Positions 1 through 6,256 of a stretch of DNA of 14,179 nt are shown in pieces. The translations under genes and the position numbers were made by a program. Under the pieces are notes generated by a model that saw nothing but the letters and a program-made list of their open reading frames with translations, did not search any database and was not told where the DNA came from. Origin of the DNA: Candidatus Uhrbacteria bacterium (lineage in GTDB: Bacteria > Patescibacteriota > Patescibacteriia > 2-12-FULL-60-25); NCBI GenBank assembly GCA_016866635.1, contig VGLT01000007.1:1-14179 (forward strand). Direction: 5' to 3'. Numbering within the stretch: position 1 is the stretch's first letter; each line of letters begins with the position of its first letter.

Positions 1-63
1 GGAGTGGCTACGCGAGTGACCAAAGTTTGCTCGCTTGCCGCTCAGGTTACAGATGCGGGACAT
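1..63 (-). CDS. rpmB: 50S ribosomal protein L28, N-terminal part (cut by window edge)
   Basis: The minus strand from 63 down to 1 reads as 21 codons beginning MSRICNLSGKRANFGHSRSH. This matches the start of bacterial L28, where MSR-C-x-x-(T/S)-GKR is followed by a basic segment ending in SHS. L28 is a small protein of the large subunit. The rest of the gene lies to the left of the window. The ATG (reverse complement of 61-63) has no Shine-Dalgarno upstream; the leader is AT-rich. A good promoter sits at 94-122 on the minus strand. The gene is divergent from the M50 protease. The call rests on only 21 residues, but the motif is distinctive. Confidence 0.88.
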   Translation of the reverse strand, partial: MSRICNLSGKRANFGHSRSHS

Positions 64-93
64 AAGATTTAGAGATTAATTTAATGTGGCACG

Positions 94-122
94 AGTATAC
101 ACCGCTTTTTCATTCTTGGCAA
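94..122 (-). promoter_or_regulatory. Promoter for rpmB (minus strand)
   Basis: On the minus strand, TTGCCA (122-117) and TATACT (99-94) are separated by exactly 17 nt, each one mismatch from the sigma-70 consensus. Transcription would begin near position 87, leaving a leader of roughly 24 nt before the L28 ATG. The leader is AT-rich and lacks a Shine-Dalgarno. Predicted from sequence only. Confidence 0.6.
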
Positions 123-150
123 GATGTCACCCCTCAGGCATCATAATGGC

Positions 151-789
151 ATGAATCTTTTAGAGTTGTTCTTTCGTGAACCCTTAATTTTTCTCGTGAT
201 CATCCTTGTTTTTTTAGTAGCCTTGTCGGTTCATGAAGCCTCACATGCGCTCGCCGCTTATTGGCTGGGAGACATGACGGCAAAGCGCGCCAATCGTTTG
301 ACGCTCAATCCGATGGCGCATATTGATTGGTTGGGATTCCTGGTTTTGGTTACAATTGGATTTGGATGGGGGAGACCGGTGCCATTTAATCCGTACAATT
401 TAAAATACCCACGATGGGGCCCGGCACTTATCGCTGCCGCAGGTCCTGCTTCCAACTTTTTGCTTGGTATTGTGTTCGCGCTGATGTATCAGATCGTGAC
501 TCCGGGTCTGGGACAACAAAATCTTTTGGTGTTTTTTCTCCAATACGGTGCGTATCTCAGTTTTCTGCTTGGTCTATTTAATTTGATCCCGATCCCGCCT
601 CTGGATGGTTCAAAAGCCCTCCTCGCGGCTTTGGCGCACGAAAAATATCGCCACATTCGCTTTTTCATCGAGACCCGCGGGACGTTTTTACTTCTTGCCT
701 TAATTGTTTTAGATAGCTTGTTTGGAGTGGGAATTTTTCGAGGTCTGGCCAGTTTAGCCAATGCGTTTTTTCATCTTCTGACGTTCTGA
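151..789 (+). CDS. Site-2-type (M50) membrane zinc metalloprotease
   Basis: This 212-aa polytopic membrane protein belongs to the M50 family of intramembrane zinc proteases. The zinc-binding HExxH motif (HEASH, residues 28-32 from this start) lies in the first long hydrophobic segment. The second family signature, N-L-I-P-I-P-P-L-D-G, is near residue 144-153 and supplies the third zinc ligand (Asp152). A GP-x-S-N segment precedes it, as in short SpoIVFB/YwhC-like members. There is no PDZ domain. Such enzymes cleave membrane-spanning substrates; the substrate here is unknown. An in-frame ATG at 124 would add nine polar residues; I prefer 151 because the hydrophobic N-terminus then starts as in relatives, but nothing upstream decides it. 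It is divergent from rpmB, and its 3' end abuts the rpsL promoter. Confidence 0.88.
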   Translation: MNLLELFFREPLIFLVIILVFLVALSVHEASHALAAYWLGDMTAKRANRLTLNPMAHIDWLGFLVLVTIGFGWGRPVPFNPYNLKYPRWGPALIAAAGPASNFLLGIVFALMYQIVTPGLGQQNLLVFFLQYGAYLSFLLGLFNLIPIPPLDGSKALLAALAHEKYRHIRFFIETRGTFLLLALIVLDSLFGVGIFRGLASLANAFFHLLTF

Positions 790-800
790 GCCGGTTCTGC

Positions 801-829
801 TTGACGTTTATTGCTCATCCTGATAGATT
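801..829 (+). promoter_or_regulatory. Promoter of rpsL-rpsG-fusA, predicted leaderless
   Basis: TTGACG (801-806) and TAGATT (824-829) are separated by 17 nt, and TGA directly before the -10 provides an extended -10 (TGn). The -10 ends 7 nt before the rpsL ATG at 837, so the transcript is predicted to start at or next to the start codon. The -35 lies 11 nt after the protease stop codon. Confidence 0.65.
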
Positions 830-836
830 TCGGGCC

Positions 837-1265
837 ATGCCAACCATGAATCAGCTTGTTCGTCGGGCACGAAAACCCCTCCGAACCAAATCCAAGAGCC
901 CAGCTCTTCAGTTTGCGATGGATACGCTTCACCGAAAGCGCACCCCTCTTGCTCGTGGCGCCGCCTTTAAGCGTGGCGTTTGCACCAAGGTGACGACCAT
1001 GACTCCAAAGAAACCAAACTCCGCCATCCGCAAAATTGCGCGTGTGCGTTTGTCTAATGGTCAAGAAGTCACGGCGTATATCCCGGGGGAAGGACATAAC
1101 TTGCAAGAGCACTCGATCGTGATGATTCGTGGTGGACGCGTGAAAGATTTACCTGGTGTGCGCTATCACATTGTGCGTGGCGTGTATGATGCGCAAGGAG
1201 TTGCTAATCGTAAGCGGAGCCGTTCTCTGTACGGAGCTCGTCGTCCGAAAGAGGAGAAGAAATAA
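837..1265 (+). CDS. rpsL: 30S ribosomal protein S12
   Basis: S12 lies at the decoding centre of the small subunit and monitors codon-anticodon pairing. The 142-aa product begins MPTMNQLVRRARKP, the usual S12 opening, and carries KRGVCTKV, TPKKPNSAIRK (residues 56-66) and GGRVKDLPGVRYH (99-111), including the Lys residues linked to streptomycin resistance in other bacteria (wild-type Lys here) and the Asp that is methylthiolated in some species. It has the longer N-terminal loop (about residues 25-43) seen in Gram-positive S12 rather than the short E. coli form. A start at TTG 801 is in frame but falls in the -35 box, so ATG 837 is chosen. First gene of the str operon; 13 nt before rpsG. Confidence 0.98.
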   Translation: MPTMNQLVRRARKPLRTKSKSPALQFAMDTLHRKRTPLARGAAFKRGVCTKVTTMTPKKPNSAIRKIARVRLSNGQEVTAYIPGEGHNLQEHSIVMIRGGRVKDLPGVRYHIVRGVYDAQGVANRKRSRSLYGARRPKEEKK

Positions 1266-1278
1266 TTTGATATAGACT

Positions 1279-1746
1279 ATGCGTGGAAAAAAAGCCCCCA
1301 AGCGAAAAATGTTGAACGATCCAAAGTTCAACTCACCGGTGGTCGCGAAGTTGATCAACTACGTGATGGAACGCGGCAAAAAACAAACGGCACAAAACAT
1401 TGTGTACGGAGCGTTTGATATCGTTGAAGAAAAGTTAAAAAAGTCTGCGATGGAAATTTTTGATGAAGCAGTAAAAAACGTTTCTCCATTGTTGGAGGTT
1501 AAATCCAAGCGTGTGGGTGGTGCCAACTATCAGGTTCCTTTGCAGGTACGTGCCGAGCGCCGTTTACAACTCGGTTTTCGTTGGTTGATTAATGCCGCGC
1601 GTTCTCGCAAGGGCAAACCCATGGCGGAAAAGCTCGCGTTTGAAATTATGGAAGCGGCACAGAATCAAGGCGATGCCGTTAAAAAGAAAAACGACGTGCA
1701 ACAGATGGCCGCCGCCAACCGCGCGTTCGCACACTTTGCAAAATAA
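1279..1746 (+). CDS. rpsG: 30S ribosomal protein S7
   Basis: S7 is the primary 16S-binding protein that nucleates assembly of the 30S head and contacts E-site tRNA. The 155-aa product has normal length and shows the family segments: basic N-terminus (MRGKKAPKRK), then KLINYVMERGKKQTAQNIVYGAFD (about 26-49), NVSPLLEVKSKRVGGANYQVP and the LINAARSRKGKPMAEKLA helix. It lies between rpsL (13 nt) and fusA (6 nt), the classical str order. GAGGAG at 1251-1256 is 22 nt from the ATG, too far to act as a Shine-Dalgarno, so initiation looks SD-independent. Confidence 0.98.
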   Translation: MRGKKAPKRKMLNDPKFNSPVVAKLINYVMERGKKQTAQNIVYGAFDIVEEKLKKSAMEIFDEAVKNVSPLLEVKSKRVGGANYQVPLQVRAERRLQLGFRWLINAARSRKGKPMAEKLAFEIMEAAQNQGDAVKKKNDVQQMAAANRAFAHFAK

Positions 1747-1752
1747 AATTTT

Positions 1753-3834
1753 ATGCCACGTGAATATTCATTGAAGGATACTCGTAATTTTGGAATTATC
1801 GCGCACATCGACGCGGGGAAGACGACCGTCTCCGAGCGAGTGTTGTTTTACACCGGGCGCAAGCACAAGATTGGGGAAGTGCATGAAGGAGAGGCAACCA
1901 TGGACTGGATGGAGCAGGAGCGCGAGCGTGGAATCACGATTACCGCAGCCGCGACGACTTGTTTTTGGAAAGGGTGCCGCATGAATTTGATTGATACTCC
2001 AGGGCACATCGATTTTACGATTGAAGTGCAACGTTCCTTGCGCGTGTTGGATGGTGCGGTAACGGTATTTGATGGCGTGGCTGGTGTTGAGCCACAATCA
2101 GAAACCGTATGGCGTCAAGCGGACAAGCACAATGTGCCACGTATTTGTTTTATCAATAAATTGGATCGCATGGGGGCGGATTTTTACAAGGATGTTGATT
2201 CCATTCACAATCGTTTGACCAAACACGCCTATCCATTGCAATTGCCGATTGGAGCAGAAGACCAGTTTAAGGGAATTGTCGATTTGATTCGCATGAAGGC
2301 AGAAATGTATTTGGATGATTTGGGACAGAAGATCGAAGAGACCGATGTCCCAGCGGACTTGTTGGAGAAGGCAAAGGAATATCGTGGCAAACTGATCGAG
2401 GCGATTGCGGAAAATGATGAGGCCATGATGAACAAGTACTTGGCTGGAGAAGAATTAAGCATCGAAGAAATCAAAGCGGGTTTGCGTAAGGCAACGATCG
2501 CTGGTCATATCAATCCCATCTTGTGTGGCTCTGCCTTAAAGAATAAGGGTGTGCAATTTTTGTTGGATGCAATTGTGGATTACTTGCCATCGCCGTTGGA
2601 TGTCCCGTCGATTAAAGCGATGGATGTGGATGATGAAACCAAAACGATTGAGGTGGCCGCTACGGATGACCAGCCATTTGCCGCGCTGGCCTTTAAAGTC
2701 ATGTCTGATCCATTTGTGGGGAAACTCGTTTTCTTCCGTGTGTACTCCGGTCATTTGGAATCAGGTTCGTACGTGATAAATGCCAAATCGGGGGAGAAGG
2801 AGCGTATCAGTCGTATCGTGCGCATGCATGCCAATGAACGCGAAGAAGTGAAAGAAGTGTTTGCGGGTGATATCGCCGCGGCCGTCGGATTAAAAGCGAC
2901 GTTTACCGGTGACACCTTGTTTGAGGAAAAGCGTCCGTTGATTTTGGAGTCGATCGTCATTCCTGAACCGGTTATCTCTGTCGCTATTGAACCAAAGACC
3001 AAAGCAGACCAAGAAAAAATGGGATTTGCTTTGCAGAAATTGGCAGAAGAAGATCCTTCGTTTCGCGTGCGCACGGATGAAGAAACGTTGCAAACCATTA
3101 TCAGTGGGATGGGGGAGTTGCATTTGGAAATCATTGTCGATCGCATGAAGCGGGAATTTAAAGTCGATGCGAACGTAGGTAAACCACAAGTGGCCTATCG
3201 TGAAGCGATTCGCTCTCGTGCAGAAGGAGAAGGCAAATACATTCGTCAATCTGGTGGACGCGGTCAATACGGTCATTGTGTGATCACAATCGAGCCATTA
3301 GAGCGCGGTAAAGGGTATGAATTCATCGATGAGATTAAGGGTGGTGTTGTGCCTCGTGAATACATTCAGCCGATTAACAAAGGAATCCAAGAAGCCATGA
3401 CGCGCGGGGTGTTGGCGGGATATCAGCTCATGGACATTAAAGCAACGTTGACGGATGGGAGCTACCACGAGGTCGACTCGAGCGAAGCTGCCTTTAAGAT
3501 CGCCGCGTCATTTGCGTTTCAGGATGCAGCCAAAAAAGCCGGTGCCCACATTTTGGAGCCTATGATGAAGGTAGAGGTTGTGACTCCAGAAAATTTTATG
3601 GGAGATGTGATCGGAGATTTAAACTCCAAGCGCGGACAGATTCAAGACATGACCGAGCGTTCCGGCGCGCGTATTGTAAACGCCTTGGTTCCTTTGTCCG
3701 AAATGTTTGGATATGCAACAACGCTCCGTTCCATGACCCAAGGTCGTGCCAGCTACTCGATGGAATTTAGCCACTACGGAGAAGTTCCGAACAACGTGTC
3801 ACAGACGATCATCGAAGGAAGAGCAAAGAAATAA
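1753..3834 (+). CDS. fusA: Elongation factor G
   Basis: EF-G is the translational GTPase that drives tRNA-mRNA translocation and, with ribosome recycling factor, splits post-termination ribosomes. The 693-aa protein is full length. G-domain motifs are intact: P-loop AHIDAGKT (17-24), switch I RGITIT with Thr62, DTPGH (81-85) and NKLD (135-138). Domain II follows (FKVMSDPFVGKLVFFRVYSG), then domain III (GMGELHLEI) and domains IV-V (GGVVPREYIQPINKGIQEAM; GDLNSKRGQI). The start is 6 nt after rpsG, with an AT-rich spacer and no Shine-Dalgarno. The gene is followed by an intrinsic terminator, so the str transcript stops here instead of continuing into tuf. There is one copy in this window and no sign of specialised EF-G2 divergence. 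Confidence 0.98.
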   Translation: MPREYSLKDTRNFGIIAHIDAGKTTVSERVLFYTGRKHKIGEVHEGEATMDWMEQERERGITITAAATTCFWKGCRMNLIDTPGHIDFTIEVQRSLRVLDGAVTVFDGVAGVEPQSETVWRQADKHNVPRICFINKLDRMGADFYKDVDSIHNRLTKHAYPLQLPIGAEDQFKGIVDLIRMKAEMYLDDLGQKIEETDVPADLLEKAKEYRGKLIEAIAENDEAMMNKYLAGEELSIEEIKAGLRKATIAGHINPILCGSALKNKGVQFLLDAIVDYLPSPLDVPSIKAMDVDDETKTIEVAATDDQPFAALAFKVMSDPFVGKLVFFRVYSGHLESGSYVINAKSGEKERISRIVRMHANEREEVKEVFAGDIAAAVGLKATFTGDTLFEEKRPLILESIVIPEPVISVAIEPKTKADQEKMGFALQKLAEEDPSFRVRTDEETLQTIISGMGELHLEIIVDRMKREFKVDANVGKPQVAYREAIRSRAEGEGKYIRQSGGRGQYGHCVITIEPLERGKGYEFIDEIKGGVVPREYIQPINKGIQEAMTRGVLAGYQLMDIKATLTDGSYHEVDSSEAAFKIAASFAFQDAAKKAGAHILEPMMKVEVVTPENFMGDVIGDLNSKRGQIQDMTERSGARIVNALVPLSEMFGYATTLRSMTQGRASYSMEFSHYGEVPNNVSQTIIEGRAKK

Positions 3835-3843
3835 ATAGATAAA

Positions 3844-3903
3844 CAAAAAAACGGTGTCTGGTCTCCCACGGCTCACGAGTGGCAGGACCGAACGCCGTTT
3901 TTT
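3844..3903 (+). terminator. Intrinsic terminator after fusA
   Basis: A long hairpin ends in six T. The outer stem pairs AACGGTGT (3850-3857) with ACGCCGTT (3892-3899, one G-U). The middle stem pairs GGTC (3860-3863) with GACC (3886-3889), and the top pairs CCAC (3866-3869) with GTGG (3879-3882) around a 9-nt loop. An A-run precedes it. It lies 9-15 nt after the fusA stop and closes the rpsL-rpsG-fusA transcript. Confidence 0.85.
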
Positions 3904-3906
3904 CGA

Positions 3907-3912
3907 TATACT
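3907..3912 (+). promoter_or_regulatory. -10 element for the ABC transporter gene, predicted leaderless
   Basis: TATACT sits 4 nt after the terminator T-run and 7 nt before the ATG at 3920, the same spacing as the -10 box upstream of rpsL. The matching -35 region (about 3884-3889, AGGACC, inside the terminator stem) is weak. If used, the mRNA would start at or beside the ATG. Confidence 0.45.
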
Positions 3913-3919
3913 GTGTTTC

Positions 3920-5737
3920 ATGCCGGCTCTTTCTCCTAAACCTGATATTCATATTTCGTTTCGTGCGCGTTGGCGTGCCTATCGGTATTTTTTAGGCATG
4001 ATGTGGCGCGCTAATCGTGGTCTCGCATTTTTTCGTTTTGTATCGCTATTTCTTGCGGCGAGCCTTGAACCCCTAGAGGTGTATGTTTTTGCTCTGTTTA
4101 TTAGTGCCATTACGAATCAACAGTTGGACCATGCATCTTTTTTTATCATCGTCGTCATTGCGACGTATGGAGTCAGACGTTTGGTGGCAGATGTTACGTA
4201 TTCAAAAGTTGATGACTGGTTTTCCAAGTGCACCGGTACAGCTGCACAGGAACAGATTTTGCAACACGTCGCGCAGTTGCCACCAGAGCAACTTCTCGCG
4301 CCCGAGATCCGTCGTGATTTAGATTTTGTGCGTGAGGACTTGTGGCGTCTGAATAGTTTGCCAGGCAATACAGAATATTTTATTCGTTCGGCCTTAAAAC
4401 TCCTTGCTTCCTTTGGACTTGCGACGATCGCACCTTGGTGGGTTACGTTGCTCATTTTGGGTGATGCCATTCTTCAAGCAATTAGTTTTGGCATAGAGTC
4501 AAATCGCGATCTCTGGACAGCCTTTTGGAACTCTCTCGAAGGCCGTGTAGTGGAATATGTTTCGCGTTATGTTTTTTTGAGTGGAGAAGAATTTAAAGAG
4601 GTACGATTATTGGATGCTTCCTCCTCTTTTTTGCAAAAAGTAAAAAAGGCCGACCACAATATTCTCCGCACCTTCCGATCTGCGGGTTTGCGTAGTGCGG
4701 CCCAGCGTGCGGTGCTTGCGTTGATTCATGGGGGAGTCTACGCCTTCGTGATTATCTGGTTAGGACGTGCGGCGATGCAAGATGTGACGGCTCTCGCGAC
4801 ATTGTATGTGTCATTGAACTTATTTGGCCTGCTTGGCGACACGCTCAATGGCGTTTCCTCTTCTTTAAGCAAGTTAGCGGCCGATTTAGGCATATTGTCG
4901 CGCGTCTATCATTTATTGCACTTGCCGATAGAAAAAGAAGAAGGACTTCCCTTGCCCAAACATGCCTTAGTGATCGAGTTTGTGGACGTGTCGTATCGAT
5001 ATACGGGTGCGACAAAATCTGCTCTTGAACATGTTTCGGTCAAAATCGATGAGATCGAACACCTAGCGATTGTGGGTGAGAATGGCGCAGGAAAATCGAC
5101 GTTTCTCCGCTTGCTGTCTGGACTTGATCGTCCAACCTCAGGAACGATTTTGGTGAACGGCCAACCGCTGCATGCCTATCGACCACATGAATGGCGCCGC
5201 GCATTTCATCTGATGCTCCAGACCGCGCGACTGTATCAAGATTTTGTGCGTGATAATATATTATATGGCCGTCCCACACAGAAAAAGTGGCTCGAGACAT
5301 CGTTTTCCTTTGATGAAGCCGTGGAGGTTGCGGGTGCGACCACGATGATCCGGGAATTACCTCAAGGCGAGAATACCTTTTTAGGAGATTGGGTTGCGCC
5401 GCCGGATATCGAGCCCTATCGTGTTTCCGGTGGTCAGACCCAACGTTTATTGATTGCCCGCACCTTGATGCACGGTGGTCGTATCATTGGTTTTGATGAG
5501 CCAACTTCGGCGATGGACGCATTAGCAGAAAGCGCTTTCTTTGATCATCTACACGATGCCATGAAGGGAAGAGGATTGATTTATATTTCTCATCGTTTCT
5601 CCACGGTCCGTCGCGCCTCACGAATTCTGGTGTTTCATGAAGGAAGGCTCGTTGAAGATGGCAACCATGATCAATTGATCAAACAAAAAAAGAAATACGC
5701 AGAACTCTACAATGAACAGGCCCAATGGTATGACTGA
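3920..5737 (+). CDS. ABC exporter half-transporter (fused permease and ATPase)
   Basis: This 605-aa protein has an ABCB-type arrangement. The N-terminal half carries hydrophobic segments at about 36-62, 72-90, 157-192 and 270-310. The C-terminal nucleotide-binding domain has an intact Walker A (GENGAGKST, 386-394), a Q-loop (LMLQTARLYQ), a VSGGQ signature (502-506), Walker B (IIGFDEPT, Asp526/Glu527) and the switch His558 in ISHR. It probably acts as a homodimer or with an unlinked partner to export a lipid, peptide or drug; the sequence does not say which. An in-frame GTG at 3854 lies within the terminator stem, so ATG 3920 is chosen. The gene sits between fusA and tuf, where no transporter is expected, and is followed by a small gene 41 nt downstream, probably co-transcribed. 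Confidence 0.93.
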   Translation: MPALSPKPDIHISFRARWRAYRYFLGMMWRANRGLAFFRFVSLFLAASLEPLEVYVFALFISAITNQQLDHASFFIIVVIATYGVRRLVADVTYSKVDDWFSKCTGTAAQEQILQHVAQLPPEQLLAPEIRRDLDFVREDLWRLNSLPGNTEYFIRSALKLLASFGLATIAPWWVTLLILGDAILQAISFGIESNRDLWTAFWNSLEGRVVEYVSRYVFLSGEEFKEVRLLDASSSFLQKVKKADHNILRTFRSAGLRSAAQRAVLALIHGGVYAFVIIWLGRAAMQDVTALATLYVSLNLFGLLGDTLNGVSSSLSKLAADLGILSRVYHLLHLPIEKEEGLPLPKHALVIEFVDVSYRYTGATKSALEHVSVKIDEIEHLAIVGENGAGKSTFLRLLSGLDRPTSGTILVNGQPLHAYRPHEWRRAFHLMLQTARLYQDFVRDNILYGRPTQKKWLETSFSFDEAVEVAGATTMIRELPQGENTFLGDWVAPPDIEPYRVSGGQTQRLLIARTLMHGGRIIGFDEPTSAMDALAESAFFDHLHDAMKGRGLIYISHRFSTVRRASRILVFHEGRLVEDGNHDQLIKQKKKYAELYNEQAQWYD

Positions 5738-5778
5738 GCTTGCTCATTTTCTCCCTTTCTGATGAGATGCCACCATCT

Positions 5779-6096
5779 ATGTCATGGCAACGTATTTTTG
5801 AGGTGGCGCGCGAGCGCAAACTCCCCATCATTGTGACGGATTTGGCTGGTCGAGAGCCGATGGTTGTGATGCCTTTGGAGGAGTATGAAAAGCTCTCAGA
5901 TCATGCGCCATCGATATTAAAAGAATTAGCGTCTTTACAGGAAAAGCCAACCGTCATCCCTATCAAGAATGAGCAGCCAGAATCCGTCCCATTTCCGTCG
6001 ATCCCGCCAAATTCAGATAGGGGAGCGATCGAGGATGCGCTGAGTCTTGAGGAGCGTTTTTACCTAGAACCCATGGATGAGGAGTCAAATATCTAG
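5779..6096 (+). CDS. Small Phd/YefM-like protein with acidic, disordered tail
   Basis: This 105-aa protein is not a recognised named gene. Residues 1-35 (ending in LPIIVTDLAGREPMVVMPLEEYEKL) resemble the N-terminal DNA-binding fold of Phd/YefM antitoxins, where a beta-hairpin with a Gly-Arg/Lys-x-P turn leads to a PLEEYE helix. The remainder is Pro/Glu-rich, probably disordered, ending in a short LEERFYLEPMDEE segment. No toxin gene is adjacent, so an antitoxin role is unsupported; a DNA-binding or adaptor protein is equally possible. Starts at 5767 (MPPS) and TTG 5740 are in frame; 5779 is preferred because TCT directly precedes the ATG, as at many genes here. It probably shares a transcript with the ABC transporter. 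Confidence 0.7.
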   Translation: MSWQRIFEVARERKLPIIVTDLAGREPMVVMPLEEYEKLSDHAPSILKELASLQEKPTVIPIKNEQPESVPFPSIPPNSDRGAIEDALSLEERFYLEPMDEESNI

Positions 6097-6124
6097 TCAA
6101 CTGAGCCAAAATTTTTATATTTGT

Positions 6125-6151
6125 CATTACACATTACCCATTACTCATTAC
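6125..6151. repeat. Tandem heptamer repeat (CATTACN x4)
   Basis: CATTAC occurs four times with exact 7-bp spacing at 6125, 6132, 6139 and 6146; the seventh base varies (A, C, T, G). It lies 15 nt upstream of the tuf -35 box. It resembles the heptameric short tandem repeats known from cyanobacterial intergenic regions. Its function is unknown; it could be a slippage product or a repeated protein-binding site. Confidence 0.85.
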
Positions 6152-6165
6152 GTTGGCCTCATCTC

Positions 6166-6194
6166 TTGCGCGTTTTTCTTGGCTCTGTTATCAT
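6166..6194 (+). promoter_or_regulatory. Promoter for tuf
   Basis: TTGCGC (6166-6171), a 17-nt spacer and TATCAT (6189-6194) form a sigma-70-like promoter, with TGT (6186-6188) giving an extended -10. Transcription would start near 6201, leaving a leader of about 56 nt before tuf that contains an inverted repeat. It would start an independent tuf-rpsJ transcript after the fusA terminator. Confidence 0.6.
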
Positions 6195-6205
6195 CTGGGC
6201 ACTAA

Positions 6206-6228
6206 GAAATGGTGGATTTATCCATTTC
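6206..6228 (+). promoter_or_regulatory. Hairpin in the tuf leader
   Basis: GAAATGG (6206-6212) pairs perfectly with CCATTTC (6222-6228) across a 9-nt loop. No T-run follows, so it is not a terminator. A 7-codon reading frame, ATG 6209 to TAA 6232, lies across it. It could affect tuf mRNA stability or initiation; this is inference. Confidence 0.45.
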
Positions 6229-6256
6229 GTAAAAATTTTATTCTTCATTCATACGT

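Noticed and set aside
96..101. TATACA as a plus-strand -10 for the M50 protease
   Set aside because: No -35 lies at 16-18 nt upstream; the box is the palindromic overlap of the better rpmB -10 on the other strand.
124..789. UGA read as Gly or Trp (alternative code of some CPR lineages)
   Set aside because: The protease and the ABC transporter end naturally at TGA at the expected C-termini, and no gene has an in-frame TGA.
1251..1256. GAGGAG as Shine-Dalgarno for rpsG
   Set aside because: It is 22 nt from the ATG, inside rpsL codons; usable spacing is about 5-10 nt.
3854..3919. GTG start for the ABC transporter
   Set aside because: It lies in the left arm of the fusA terminator hairpin and the added residues do not look like a transporter N-terminus.
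5779..6096. Complete toxin-antitoxin module
   Set aside because: Only an antitoxin-like N-terminus is present; no toxin-sized frame lies on either side.
6097..6256. tRNA or small RNA gene before tuf (tRNA genes often sit upstream of tuf)
   Set aside because: No cloverleaf, no GGTTCGA-type T-arm and no CCA end are visible; the spacer holds only the repeat, promoter and hairpin.
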